A DNA stretch of 64,000 bases from Unio delphinus. Taxonomy: Eukaryota > Mollusca > Bivalvia > Unionida > Unionidae. Positions within the stretch are counted from its first letter, which is position 1. Each line of letters opens with the position of its first letter. A program made the position numbers and the translations under genes. Positions 25,345 through 36,329 of the stretch are shown in pieces. The stretch lies in the NCBI GenBank assembly GCA_029339505.1, contig JAQISU010000036.1, positions 2,485,001-2,549,000 of the forward strand, written 5' to 3'. Below the pieces are notes generated by a model. The model saw only the letters and a program-made list of their open reading frames with translations, was not told the DNA's origin and did not search any database.

Positions 25345-26504
25345 ATATAGGCTTATGTAAAAGCACGAAAACTTCTTCTAACGTCGAAAGGCATGCCTTA
25401 GTCAAAAGTTATAACTATACATCCATTTGTTTATCTTGAACATATTTCGTCGAAATTCCTCTTATAAATGAATCCTTTTGGGTCCACCTGATCTACCTAT
25501 GTTTAGCATGGACTAGACTTTACTTATTTTAACTGTAGGTCAAAGGTCATTTTGTATGATCATCGAGATGTATCAAAGTGACAAATTTAAAAAGCACCAC
25601 CCGAATGTGACATTTCGAATTACTCATGCGGCTAGCCGTCTCACTTGACTGTTTAGAATGTGACATTTTGTATTACTCATGCATGAAATGTCTCAACTGG
25701 ACTGGTTATGATTATTAAAGTCGTAATAGCTATCTGTCATTGTTTGAACCGCCACTCGGCCTTCATCATTGAAATGTAGTTTTAAGGAGTCACGGTACTA
25801 ATTCAACTCCCATTCTAAACCTATGGAAAAACCATATTCAAAATTCAATAACTTTAAATTTCTGGGTGCTAACGATCAGACCTATATTTCTCCATGAACA
25901 ACTTGGTGAAAGCCTCTGTGTGGAGAACACCATATGAGCCACGGCATTTTTTTTTTATCTACATGTGCATGAAACAAATTTATTGATTCTGCACCAAATG
26001 AATCAGATAATATTTTCATTACTGAGTACTCCTAAGTCAAGCCTGCAAAAATACTAACATTGCATCAATATATTATTGTCTATATCAGAAAAACCAACAA
26101 TTACAGATAGAATAAGCTCTCAAAAGATAATTTTATTAAAATTTGACTTGTCATTATTTACGAATTATGGACCACCAAATTCGTATATAATCTATTATTT
26201 GTTCACCCATTTCTAGACTGGTTCACAGTTCTTCCATATTATTAGTACCGTGAGTCCTTATCCCTCCACACAATCACATAATAGCGATTAAATTAAAAAA
26301 ATGCACAATTAGGTCATTTGTTAGCGAGTAGAATTGTTCCTGATTCTTATATGCTGGATAATTGCCAGAAAAATGAGATTGTTGTAGCATCTCTTACTCA
26401 TTAAATGCACTGAATCGGTAGAAGAGCCGAGTTCTTCCAAATGAATATGAAGAGCCGAATGTTTTCTAGAAACTTCTTCCAAAGAGTTAATCCTAAATGA
26501 ATAC

Positions 26505-26740
26505 GACGAGCCGTATGTTTTCTGGAAGTTTGCTGCAAAATGTTTCTGGAAAGTTGTTCCTAATGTTTTCTGGATAGTTGTTCCAAATAATTTCTGGAAG
26601 ATTTTTCAAAATGGTTTCTGGGCGGTTGTTCCAAGTGATTCTGGACGGTTGTTATAAATGGTTTCTGGAAGGTTTGTTCCAAATGATTATGGAGGGTTGT
26701 TTTATATGATTTCGGAGGGTTGTTTTAATATTTTCTAAAG
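26505..26740. repeat. Degenerate about 28-bp repeat
   Basis: Copies of 'gtttctggaaggttgttcca' followed by aatg, strongly diverged. Confidence 0.7.
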
Positions 26741-26789
26741 GCGATTCAGAATGGTTATATATGACTGTATAAAATACTTTCTTATTATG

Positions 26790-27510
26790 TCTTGAGGTTG
26801 ATACACATCTTTTATTTCTAATAAAAATTAGGAATTAAGAATCTTTGCTAGTTTTTTATGTTACAATTTGCTTTCTTTATAATATAAATTATGAAATTTC
26901 GAAGTTATCCTGTGTCATTTAATTTTGTATTTGCTTTTATTTCTAACATAAATTAATGCATTTTTAAGTTTGACCGGTTTTCAAATTATTATTTGCTTGT
27001 ATTTATAATACAAATTTAGGAAATTCGAAGTTAGATCTGTTTTCATGTTCCAATTTACCTTTAGTTATAATATGAAATTAATACTTTAGAAGTCACGCTT
27101 GTTTTTCATGTTATAATTTGCTTTCATTTCTAGTATACATTTATAAATTTAGAAGTTTGACTTGTTTCTTTGTGCTATAATTTGCCTTTATGTTTATGCA
27201 GAATATTAGCAATTCAGAAGTTAAGCTTGTTTCTTTTTTAATAAAAAATTTAGTTTGCTTTTATTTCAAAAATAAATTTAGGAATTTCGAAGTTAGCCTA
27301 TATGATCTTTTTTATAATTTGCTTCTATTTCTAACATGAATTAATGAATTTTGAAGTTATCCTTGTTTTTTTTTTTGTTACTATTTGCTTTCATTTCTAG
27401 TAAACAATCTTGAATTTCGAAGTTTGACCTGTTGTTTATGCTATAATTTGCATTTATTTGTATGAAAAAAATTACTGATTTAGAAGTTAGGCCTGTTAAA
27501 GTGGCATATA
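26790..27510. repeat. Degenerate about 62-bp repeat, about 11 copies
   Basis: Recurring ttataatttgctttcatttct, aatataaatt and 'ttagaagttagacttgttt' words about 62 bp apart. Confidence 0.75.
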
Positions 27511-27639
27511 AAGTGGTTGCATTCCGTATAATTGTAGGATCAATTTTGTAATACGTCCTATATAATATAAATTTTAATCCCTTATAGGTGTAATTCTAAT
27601 TCTAATGGAATTGTAATTCCTTGTAGACACCTATCTGTG

Positions 27640-28095
27640 CTATGCCTTAACAATTAAAGACACATTTATGTACTTTACCTTCACAATACAAGACAGATTT
27701 CTGTACTACGCCTTCACAATACAAGACAGATTTCTGTACTACGCCTTCACAATACAAGACAGATTTCTGTACTACGCCTTCACAATACAAGACAGATTTC
27801 TGTACTACGCCTTCACAATACAAGACAGATTTCTGTACTACGCCTTCACAATACAAGACAGATTTCTGTACTACGCCTTCACAATACAAGACAGATTTCT
27901 GTACTACGCCTTCACAATACAAGACAGATTTCTGTACTACGCCTTCACAATACAAGACAGATTTCTGTAATTCATCCTTCACAATACAAGACAAATTTCT
28001 GTACTACGCCTTCACAATACAAGACAGATTTCTGTACTACGCCTTCACAATAAAAGACACATTTCGGTACTATGCCTTCACAATAAAAGAAAGTA
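27640..28095. repeat. 33-bp minisatellite, about 13 copies
   Basis: Almost identical units of 'ttcacaatacaagacagatt' plus tctgtactacgcc. Open frames on both strands are due to the period of 33. Confidence 0.95.
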
Positions 28096-28966
28096 AATGA
28101 TGTATTCCGTCATCTAGAACTTCTATGAAACTATCTTACCGGTTATTCCGTGCGCTCCATCGTTATATTATGCTAATTATATTATATGGTTTTTGATGTG
28201 GTTTTAATATGTAATTTGGTAATATAATATGCTGTCTTATATGTAATATTATTCGATGGCTTGAAATGCTTAATTCATGCGTTGTTGTTGCACGGTTAGT
28301 TTAAGTGTTTATGACATTGTGTAACAGAAGGCTTCAGTTTCAAACACATGAAGATAGCGACACATCAATTTAGTTTCGAGATGTGGAAGGGGGCTAGTCA
28401 GTCTTTTTGAAGAGAGCGATGCATCAAATTAGCTTGGGTTTAACTTGACTAGCCCTTATACTTGCTATCAGTCATTGGTCACCATGCCATTTGATGGACA
28501 CTATCAGTAATCGGTGACCATGTGATTTACTGAAAACCATTAACAATATGTCACTGTCTCAATGAGCGCTATAAGTAATCCGTGAATTTGAGTTCTCCTC
28601 TTGGATCTTTCCGCATCGTCTCTAACCATTAACTGCGCACACTTTATGTATGACCGTGTAATTCTATGTAGGCTGTAAGTAATATGTGACTATGCACTTC
28701 AATAATCAATGATAAATTCATTTTCAGGACAAATGTATTGATTTTATGCCTAACCCGTACATTAAAACTATATAACTAGAGGCCATCCATGTAAGAACCA
28801 CAACGTACGGAAAATTATGTACAGAGAGTTCCCCGTACTGCTCTGTAAATATATAAAGATTGATCCCTTTTGCATCTCGTTCGTAAGAATATTAAGAAAA
28901 CTTAATAAAGAAATAAAATAGCATACATGCCTTAGTTGTTTAAAACGATTACTACTACTGCAAGCA

Positions 28967-29008
28967 ATAATAATAATAATAACAATAATAATAATAATAA
29001 TAATAATA

Positions 29009-29103
<95 letters not shown>
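28967..29103. repeat. Compound (AAT)n(GAT)n(AAT)n
   Basis: AAT triplets flank about 19 GAT triplets. Confidence 0.95.
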
Positions 29104-29278
29104 TATAATTATGGGGGGAATAATAGTAAATAATAATACAAATTTGATATAAAATGTCTACGTGTGCCAATCTTTCTCTGAATTATATCATTCCAAGTTG
29201 TACATAAAATAATAATTCTCAAATACTTGTGTAGGTTAGAATCTCTTTTTGTATTGAAAGTTGTATTTTCTTATTTTA

Positions 29279-29800
29279 TACATTACATGTTATATATTGA
29301 ACTACTGCATTCCATGTGATATATTGAAATACTGCATGGTGTGCTATATATTGAAATACTGCAATGCATGTTATATATTAAAATACAGCATGGAATGTTA
29401 TATATTAAAATACTACATGGTCTGCTATATATTGAAATACTGCAATGCATGTTATATATTAAAATACAGCATGGAATGTTATATATTGAAATACTGCATG
29501 GTCTGCTATATATTGAAATACTGCAATGCATGTTATATATTAAAATACAGCACTGCGTGATATATATTAAAATACTGCATGGAATGTTATATATTAAAAT
29601 ACTGCATGGCGTGCTATATATTGAAATACTGCATTCCATGTAATTTATTGAAATACTGCATGGCGTGCTATATATTAAATTAATGCATTCCATGTGATAT
29701 ACTGAAATACTGCATGGTGTGCTATATATTGAAATACTGCATGACGTGCTATATATGAAATACTGCAATGCATGTTATTTATTGAAATACTGCATCTACC
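29279..29800. repeat. 30-bp minisatellite, about 17 copies
   Basis: Units of 'tatattgaaatactgcatgg' plus tgtgcta, with variants (tgcatgtta). Confidence 0.9.
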
Positions 29801-30187
29801 AGATTTATATATTCGAATCCCATAGTGACCTTAGATATTGAACTGACGCAAATATATTATTACATATTGCCCTGGTCTATAACATAATGGTTCACCTCAC
29901 ACACAGACACACACCGCCCCCCATCCCCGTAATTGTAAATGTAATCTATGACAAAATTGATTTGAACCGAAGAAGTTCATTTGTCATGCCTAAGTTTAAT
30001 CTGCTGAATTATTGATTGATTTTTGGTCGAATTGCTCATTTTCTAGTTACTGTTTAATCGATTGAATAATTGATTGATTAATTATATGAAGTTTTCATTT
30101 TTGAACTACTGTATAATTGATAATTATTACACAGAACGTAATCTTTGTATGTGGTACATGTTTGTAGGAACATTCAATATAAGCTGT

Positions 30188-30290
30188 TATGTATGTATGT
30201 ATGTATGTATGTATGTATGTATGTATGTATGTATGTATGTATGTATGTATGTATGTATGTATGTATGTATGTATGTATATATGTATGTAT
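30188..30290. repeat. (TATG)n microsatellite
   Basis: About 25 TATG units. Confidence 0.95.
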
Positions 30291-30623
30291 TCCTTTCGTG
30301 GGTTTTATGGAGGGAAGGTTAAGGGAGGGGGAATGTAAAGCCATTTTTAAGTCGAAGGAACAAAATAAGTTAGAACATTTTATCAAAACAACTTACGGGA
30401 TGATACAAAAAGTCGGAAAATCACTGGATTTGCTGTGTTTCGTGTTCATGTGCCAAATTGGCAGACTGAATTCTTTTGCAAAAGAAAATAAATGCGAGTA
30501 TAATGATAAAGTGCCTTTTCTGAATAGTTTAATTTAGATGATCTTATCTTTCATAGTACCTTTTGTAAATTTACTTTCAGTATTTTCTCATGAAATCAAT
30601 AAATACATACTTTATTTATACAG

Positions 30624-30737
30624 GTGTCCTCGGATTTTGCTCTGATGGCGAAATCAGATGTGTAGACGGAAAGTGTGTCTCCACTTCCAAGATTTTCGAT
30701 GGCAAAAAGGATTGCAAGGACGGAAAGTTTGACGAAA
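30624..30737 (+). CDS. LDL-receptor class A exon 1 of a receptor-like gene
   Basis: Acceptor tttatttatacag, then 114 nt in phase 1, then donor gaaa|gtaggt, phase 1. The 38 codons form one LDLRa module: FCSDGEIRCVDGKCVSTSKI followed by FDGKKDCKDGKFDE. All six cysteines expected are not present: I count four (FC, RC, KC, DC), so it is a shortened or degenerate module. LDLRa modules bind calcium and ligands in extracellular proteins. The next visible exon is 28 kb downstream, beyond the Polinton. Confidence 0.65.
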
Positions 30738-31584
30738 GTAGGTAATTTCACAAAAGTCGGAATTACATTTATATTTCAATGTCTAAATTAAATAAACAAT
30801 AGTTGTTATTAAAGATAAATACCTTTTTTTAATTAGTTTTATTGTTTGCTATACTACATTTGTAAACAAAAGAATGTTTTCTTAACTTAAACGACTTCGA
30901 TCTGAAATATTAAAAATGGTTACCTCATGAATACAGTAAAAAGAAACACGTCAAGATAAATCTTTAAATAGTTTTGATAACTCCTTAATAAAAATTTTCT
31001 TTCAAACTTTATGAATTATACTGATTCTTAATTTCAAATTACTGCGTCCCAAATATGGGCAATTCGGATCGAGCCAAGAGACTAAGAATGATCAAAGATT
31101 GCAAACAAATTAACTATGTTTACGAACATAGGAGTGGTACAACTTATTTCTATTACGCAATACGACCGATATTTGTTAAATAAAAAAAAACACTGCACTT
31201 GTATCCCTCGAAAATGACCGGATAAAGAAAAAAAGATAGTACAACTGATCAGGAATTATAAGGATTAGTATGTAGTTTCCAACTTGTAGAACGAATACAG
31301 CAACATTAATGTACTGCCTCTAGACCCATGCTCATGGCCGATAAAGCCATGAGTTGCTATAGCAAGTCTGAAAGCTCATCATGATACTTTTCAAAGATAG
31401 GTCTGTTTTGAAGACACATACACAGATCTCAGCCTAGTGATACGTAGGGAATGAATAGTGCTATGTGCGATACATTTATACTATTCATTCTAGTGCTGTG
31501 TGTGAAACAGAAATATAAATTCTATATCATTCAAGTATTGTTTGAAGCATGGATACAAGATGCATGTCATTATAGTGCTGTATG

Positions 31585-32934
31585 CGTCATTAATTCCAGT
31601 AACATGTCATCCTAGTGATGTGTCTGAGACATTAACACCAGATCCATGTCATTCTAATGCTATGTGTGAGACCTTAACACCAGATCCATGTCATTCTAGA
31701 TCAATGTGTGAGACATTAACACCAGATCCATGTCATTCTAGTGGTATGTGTGAGACATTAACACCAGATCCATGTCATTCTAGTGGTATGTGTGAGACAT
31801 TAATACCAGATCCATGTCATTCTAGTGGTATGTGTGAGACATTAATACCAGGTCCATGTCATTCTAGTGGCATGTGTGAGACATTAACATCAGATCCATG
31901 TCTTTCTAGTGGTATGTGTGAGACATTAATACCAGCTCCATGTCATTCTAGTGGTATGTGTGAGACCTTAACACCAGATCCATGTCATTCTAGTGGTATG
32001 TGTGAGACATTAATACTAGGTTCATGTCATTCTAGTGGTATGTGTGAGACATTAATACTAGGTTCATGTCATTCTAGTGCTAAGTGCGAGACATTAACAC
32101 CAGAACCATGTCATTCTATTGCTATGGATAAGATATCAATACAATGTCATTCTAGTGGTATGTGTGAGACATCAATACCAGGTTCGTGTCGTTCTAGTAC
32201 TATATGAGACATCAATACCAGGTTCATGTCATTCTAGTGCTGTGTGAGACATCAATACCAGGTTTTATGTCATTATATTGCTGTATGAGACATCAATACC
32301 AGGTTCATGTCATTCTAGTGCTGTGTGAGACATCAATACCAGGTTAATGTCATTCTTGTGATATGTGAGACATCAATACCAGGTTCATGTCATTCTAGTG
32401 CTGTGTGAGACATTAATATCAGGGTTATGTAAATCTAGTGATACGTGTGAGACATCAATACCAGGTTCATGCCATTCTAGTGCTGTGTGAGAGACACTTT
32501 TACCAGGTCCAGTCATTATAGTGCTGGGTGATACATTAATACCAGATCCACGTCATTCTTGTGTTTTCTTCGAGACACTAATACCAGATCCATGTCATTC
32601 TAGTGATGTGTGAGCCATTAATACCAGGTCCATGGCATTTTACTGATATGCGTTTTACATTAATACCAGGCCTATGGCATTCTAGTGCTATGTGCGAGAC
32701 ATTAATACCAGATCCATGTCATTCTAGTGCTATCTGAGAGACGTTTATACCATATCCATGTCATTATAGTGCGATGTGAGAAACATTAATACCAGGTCCA
32801 TGTCATTCTAGTGCTATGTGTGAGACATTAAAACCATTTCGTGTCATTCTAGTGCTGAATCATTAATACCAGGTCCATGTTATTCTAGTGCTATGTGAAA
32901 GAGGCATGAATACCAATTTCCTTCTAGTGATGTG
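31585..32934. repeat. 42-bp-type minisatellite, left arm (about 30 copies)
   Basis: Units of 'catgtcattctagtggtatg' plus tgtgagacattaacaccagatc, degenerating to the right. The same family continues after the Polinton at 53,476, so this is one array split by the insertion. The 221-residue open frame starting at 31,542 is produced by the repeat. Confidence 0.9.
32929..32934. repeat. Target site duplication, left
   Basis: gatgtg, identical to 53,476-53,481. Six bases is the length known for Polinton/Maverick integration. Confidence 0.85.
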
Positions 32935-33290
32935 AGTAGTAATAGGGGACACTATAGCCTCAATGGAAAATCCAGTCAAAAAGTGCTTGGGACACTATAG
33001 CCTCAAGATTTATAGCCTCAAGGGAAAATCCAGTCAAAAACAGCTTGGGACACTATAGCCTCAAAACAGCTTGGGACACTATAGCCTCAAGGGAAATGGA
33101 ACATGGGGGATCTGTATAGCGTCAAGGGAAATTGAACATAGTGGGTCTATATAGCCTCAAGGGAAATGGAACATAGTGGGACTATATAGCCTCAAGGGAA
33201 ATATAACATGGGAAATAAAACAAGGGAAAAAAAGGGTGGCAATGAAAGCTACTATCTTTTCGAGACTTATGAGTGGCCCTGAAAAGGGCC
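32935..33290. repeat. Left terminal inverted repeat (356 bp)
   Basis: Reverse complement of 53,120-53,475, with no mismatch found by eye. The outer part contains four copies of gggacactatagcctca; the inner part contains four ~36-bp subrepeats (tatagcctcaagggaaatgg, aacatagtggga). The innermost 16 bp form the histone-type stem-loop. Confidence 0.95.
33275..33290 (-). terminator. Histone-type mRNA 3' stem-loop (SL1)
   Basis: On the minus strand: GGCCCT-TTTC-AGGGCC followed by ACTCA, with a purine-rich CGAAAAGAT 12 nt further (33,254-33,262). It begins 17 nt after the stop codon of the gene at 33,308-33,895. It matches the replication-dependent histone stem-loop bound by SLBP, and the purine element matches the U7 snRNA target. 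Shared with SL5 through the inverted repeat. Confidence 0.8.
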
Positions 33291-33307
33291 TTTGGATACT
33301 TCTTCTT

Positions 33308-33895
33308 TTATTTTCTGCCTTTGTTCCACCACCTTTTGATTTTACCAATAATTCCCGTTTTCTTCTTCTTTTCTTCTTCGGGAATCCAGTCAGGATGCCC
33401 CATAGCTCTAAACTTCTCTTGTATCTTTATCCAATTGTTATTTAATCTTTCAAAGTCCTCTTTCTTTTTTTGGTTTTCATTGTCCTTTCTTTCCTTTCTC
33501 TCCTTACTCCAGTTATCTTTGATCTTCTTCACTTCTTCTAATAGTTCCTTTCTCATCAGTTCTTCAGCTTTCTTGAGCGGGTCCAAACCCTTTTGGACAT
33601 GGGGGTACTCTGTCAAGATATTATCCAAAAAACACTTGATGTTTCCGACAATATCTATTACTTGCTTCAATGTCCCCACTCTAACATAGGGTGGATTAAT
33701 GCAGCCTCGTAACTTTTTGGCTTCTTCTTCTAGCATTCCTCCTAAGAGCTCCCTAGCTATTTTCAGTCTTTTTGCAAAGTCCAAACTCTTCGCAATCTTC
33801 CATTTATGATGTAGTTTTTCCACTTCATATTCCCCGTCTAATATCCAGAAATAGCTGTGTCTTAAATTGTTGAATAAACTTGATGCTTTTGCCAT
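33308..33895 (-). CDS. Left-end coiled-coil, Lys-rich protein (195 aa)
   Basis: Start ATG 33,895 lies about 50 bp after a TATA box (33,943-33,950). I recognise no family. The protein is largely helical and charged. Residues about 100-165 form a predicted coiled coil (KAEELMRKELLEEVKKIK, KERKERKDNENQKKKEDFE). The last 20 residues are very basic (EKKKKTGIIGKIKRWWNKGR) and could form an amphipathic membrane- or DNA-binding tail. The gene is the outermost on the left and its transcript ends with a histone-type stem-loop inside the terminal inverted repeat. It shares a promoter module with the next two genes, so it is probably co-expressed with them. Confidence 0.8.
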   Translation of the reverse strand: MAKASSLFNNLRHSYFWILDGEYEVEKLHHKWKIAKSLDFAKRLKIARELLGGMLEEEAKKLRGCINPPYVRVGTLKQVIDIVGNIKCFLDNILTEYPHVQKGLDPLKKAEELMRKELLEEVKKIKDNWSKERKERKDNENQKKKEDFERLNNNWIKIQEKFRAMGHPDWIPEEEKKKKTGIIGKIKRWWNKGRK

Positions 33896-33940
33896 CTTCT
33901 ATGGTTATTCCGTGGAATGGTTCTAATGTCAGTCACTTTG

Positions 33941-33983
33941 AGTATATATATCTTAAGCACGGACGTGAAAGTAAACACCCCCT
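33941..33983 (-). promoter_or_regulatory. Left-end promoter module, copy 1
   Basis: Minus strand: GGGGGTGTTTACTTTCACGT, then CCGTGCTTAAGATATATATA. It shares GGGGTGTTT, CACGTCCG(C/T)GCTT and a TATA box, in the same order and spacing, with copies at 35,382-35,425 and 36,170-36,210. Confidence 0.75.
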
Positions 33984-34004
33984 ACATTCACTTGTCATAT
34001 TAGA

Positions 34005-34735
34005 TACTATTCACAAATCCTATTATATACTATCCAAAATCACACCCTATACTAACCACACACACGGGGAAGCAGCCAAAACAAACCATACTATATACTA
34101 TCCAAAATCACACCCTATACTAACCACACACGGGGAAGCAGCCAAAACACACCCTATTATATACTATCCAAAATCACACCCTATACTAACCACACACGGG
34201 GAAGCAGCCAAAACACACCTTATTATATACTATCCAAAATTACACCCTATACTAACCACACACGGGGAAGCAGCCAAAACACACCCTATTATATACTATC
34301 CAAAATCACACCCTATACTAACCACACACACACGGGGAAGCAGCCAAAACAAACCATACTATATACTATCCAAAATCACACCCTATACTAACCACACACA
34401 CGGGGAAGCAGCCAAAACACACCATACTATATACTATCCAAAATCACACCCTATACTAACCACACACACGGGGAAGCAGCCAAAACACACCATACTATAT
34501 ACTATCCAAAATCACACCCTATACTAACCACACACACGGGGAAGCAGCCAAAACACACCATACTATATACTATCCAAAATCACACCCTATACTAACCACA
34601 CACACGGGGAAGCAGCCAAAACACACCCTATTATATACTATCCAAAATCACACCCTATACTAACCACACACACGGGGAAGCAGCCAAAACAAACCCTACT
34701 ATATACTATCCAAAATCACACCATATACCATCTAA
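34005..34735. repeat. 66-bp minisatellite inside the Polinton, about 11 copies
   Basis: Units of 'ggggaagcagccaaaacaca' followed by ccctattatatactatccaaaatcacac and a variable (CA)n. It fills the space between the first two left-end genes. The long plus-strand frame across it is an artefact. Copies differ by few bases, so the array is young. Confidence 0.95.
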
Positions 34736-34819
34736 ATAGAGTCAGTGTTTATAATCACACTACTCCTCTCTCACACCCATTGGCAATTGACATAGTATTT
34801 CTTTTCTTGTTATTTGGGT

Positions 34820-34835
34820 AGCCCTGAGAAGGGCT
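34820..34835 (-). terminator. Histone-type mRNA 3' stem-loop (SL2)
   Basis: Minus strand: AGCCCT-TCTC-AGGGCT followed by ACCCA and, 10 nt on, the purine element CAAGAAAAGAAA (34,798-34,809). It lies 27 nt after the stop of the gene at 34,863. The outer G:C pair of SL1 is A:U here, so pairing is kept. The loop has one change (UCUC for UUUC). Confidence 0.75.
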
Positions 34836-34862
34836 GTTTTTAAAACTTCAAATTGCACCTGG

Positions 34863-35342
34863 TTAATGCTGGCATCTCCCAGGTCTAGCCCCACACACAC
34901 ATCTCCTACTCCAATCATTCTCCCAATTCACTCTTGTGATTGGGAGTGCAGAGGGAGAATGAGTGGCTTCACTATCCCAATCTTCTGTTTGAGGGATAGT
35001 GAAAGTCTCTTCATTTCTGCCTCTATTCCGCAACCGTGGATGAGGCTGTGGTTGTTGCGGTCGAGGCTGTGGTTGTTGCGGTGGGGGCTGTGCCTGAAGT
35101 GAACGAACTGGTTCTGGTGGTGAAGGTGTCCTCACCATGGGCTTAACTTGGCTAGTTTGCCTCATCATGCGGTGAGGCAAAATTGACCTTTTCATTTCCT
35201 TCTCCTCTTCTTTCTTTTTCCTCTCCTCCTCTTCTTTAATTCTGGTCTCTTCTTCTTTGGCTTCCATAACCAGTTCGTCTAGGAGACGCCTAGCATTCTC
35301 CAGGTGCAGTTGAAGTTCAATCAATTTTTCCAGTCTATTCAT
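34863..35342 (-). CDS. Left-end coiled-coil, Pro/Gln-rich protein (159 aa)
   Basis: I start it at ATG 35,342 (MNRLEKLIELQLHLENARRL). The longer open frame upstream begins at a GTG inside the promoter module and would run over the TATA box at 35,382-35,390, so it is rejected. Residues 1-55 are helical and highly charged (EAKEEETRIKEEEERKKKEE), then comes a Pro/Gln/Arg-rich region (PPPQQPQPRPQQPQP), and the tail is acidic then cysteine-containing (CVCGARPGRCQH). No family is recognised. The transcript ends in stem-loop SL2 and the promoter is shared with its two neighbours. Confidence 0.75.
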   Translation of the reverse strand: MNRLEKLIELQLHLENARRLLDELVMEAKEEETRIKEEEERKKKEEEKEMKRSILPHRMMRQTSQVKPMVRTPSPPEPVRSLQAQPPPQQPQPRPQQPQPHPRLRNRGRNEETFTIPQTEDWDSEATHSPSALPITRVNWENDWSRRCVCGARPGRCQH

Positions 35343-35381
35343 CTTTGGTATTGATGAGTCAACGATGGGTAGCCAGCCAGA

Positions 35382-35425
35382 CTTTATATATAGTTCAAGC
35401 GCGGACGTGATGGAAAACACCCCCT
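35382..35425 (-). promoter_or_regulatory. Left-end promoter module, copy 2
   Basis: Minus strand: GGGGGTGTTTTCCATCACGT, CCGCGCTTGAAC, then TATATATAAAG, ending about 40 bp before ATG 35,342. A partial second copy without a following start (GGGGTGTTTTCTTTTAAGTC, CGCGTG) lies at 35,475-35,500. Confidence 0.8.
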
Positions 35426-35690
35426 AGATCCAAAAAACTTACATTATCCCTATCATTACCAAAAAAACAAAACACGCGGACTTAAAAGAAAACACCCCAC
35501 ACTTTTATACTTGGCTCCTATTAATTATACATTGAACAAGTTATTTTGAAAAAATACGTTGTGCTTATAGACGCACTTCAAAACAAAAGTTAAAAGAGAC
35601 AGTGATTATAGACTCACTTCTAATTTTTTTCTAACTTCCTCACATACCATAAGCAAATTGAATGATTAATTCTTTTCGAGAATATTGGGT

Positions 35691-35706
35691 AGCCCTGAAA
35701 AGGGCT
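35691..35706 (-). terminator. Histone-type mRNA 3' stem-loop (SL3)
   Basis: Minus strand: AGCCCT-TTTC-AGGGCT followed by ACCCA and, 10 nt on, CTCGAAAAGAATTA (35,667-35,680). It lies 40 nt after the stop of the gene at 35,747. Confidence 0.8.
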
Positions 35707-35746
35707 GTTTTTTGTGTTTGTGTGTACGAGGAAGGATGACAATCTT

Positions 35747-36115
35747 TTATCGTCTAAGATTGCGTCCTCGTTTGGCTACACGATAGGGTCTGCTTCTTCG
35801 GAAAGAGAAAGAGAACTCTTTTGTGTCCACACGACAGTCGACAAAACTTCTGTCTGGTTCCTGCTGCTGTTGTTGCTGTTGCTGATGCTGCTGATGCTGT
35901 TCTCTCTGCTCTCTCTGCTGCTTTTGAAGTCGATACTTCTCAGTCCATTCTTCTTTCTCTTTTTGAATTTCCTCTCTGAAGAGTTCTTCTATGAGGTCTT
36001 CCGTTACTTGTAGCATTCTTACATTCTCAATCTCTTCAGGCTTTGGCATCAGATTGTGTCTGATACGATGCAGAGTGACATAAGCTTCGTTCAGCTTAGC
36101 TAGTCTTGAGCACAT
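35747..36115 (-). CDS. Left-end Gln-rich, basic-tailed protein (122 aa)
   Basis: I start it at ATG 36,115 (MCSRLAKLNEAYVTLHRI). The open frame extends upstream to 36,316, but that part crosses the promoter module and its TATA box, and its VFSITSALE segment is promoter DNA shared with the neighbour gene. The protein has a helical N-terminal half, a Gln/Arg/His tract at about residues 72-93 and an Arg-rich end (FRRSRPYRVAKRGRNLRR). No family is recognised. Its layout (short helical N-part, low-complexity middle) resembles the gene at 34,863, so the two may be diverged paralogues. Confidence 0.75.
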   Translation of the reverse strand: MCSRLAKLNEAYVTLHRIRHNLMPKPEEIENVRMLQVTEDLIEELFREEIQKEKEEWTEKYRLQKQQREQREQHQQHQQQQQQQQEPDRSFVDCRVDTKEFSFSFRRSRPYRVAKRGRNLRR

Positions 36116-36169
36116 CTTCGTAGGAGGATGAGTCAAACAATGGATGGCCAGACTGGAGACTACCCCTGC

Positions 36170-36210
36170 TTTATATGGTTCAAGCGCGGACGTGATGGAA
36201 AACACCCCTC
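36170..36210 (-). promoter_or_regulatory. Left-end promoter module, copy 3
   Basis: Minus strand: GGGGTGTTTTCCATCACGTC, CGCGCTTGAAC, then CATATAAAGC; about 57 bp before ATG 36,115. Confidence 0.8.
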
Positions 36211-36329
36211 TGCGGTTTAGGGTTTTGAAACGTTTAGATAGTTTGATGTGAGGGATAGAAAGAAAAGTCAAAGAGCATTTATATGAATACAAATGTAAAA
36301 CAAACGACAGACGCATTGGTTTTCAAAAC

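Larger units (their letters stand above)
23941..30600. other. Intergenic or intronic repeat-rich stretch
   Basis: It is occupied mostly by the micro- and minisatellites listed separately. I found no supportable exon; upstream exons of the LDLRa gene, if any, were not recognised here. Confidence 0.5.

Noticed and set aside
31542..32207. Cys/Pro-repeat secreted protein frame
   Set aside because: It is the translation of the minisatellite that continues after the Polinton; repeats lose frame to the right.
33880..34527. Plus-strand 215-residue frame with HGEAAKT repeats
   Set aside because: It runs over the 66-bp minisatellite and the promoter of the minus-strand gene; no gene signal.
34820..35706. 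Hairpins as bacterial-type terminators
   Set aside because: No U-tract follows the stem in the sense direction; loop, flanks and downstream purine element fit the animal histone signal.
35714..36013. Plus-strand frame with Leu-rich region
   Set aside because: It is antisense to the Gln-rich tract of the minus-strand gene.
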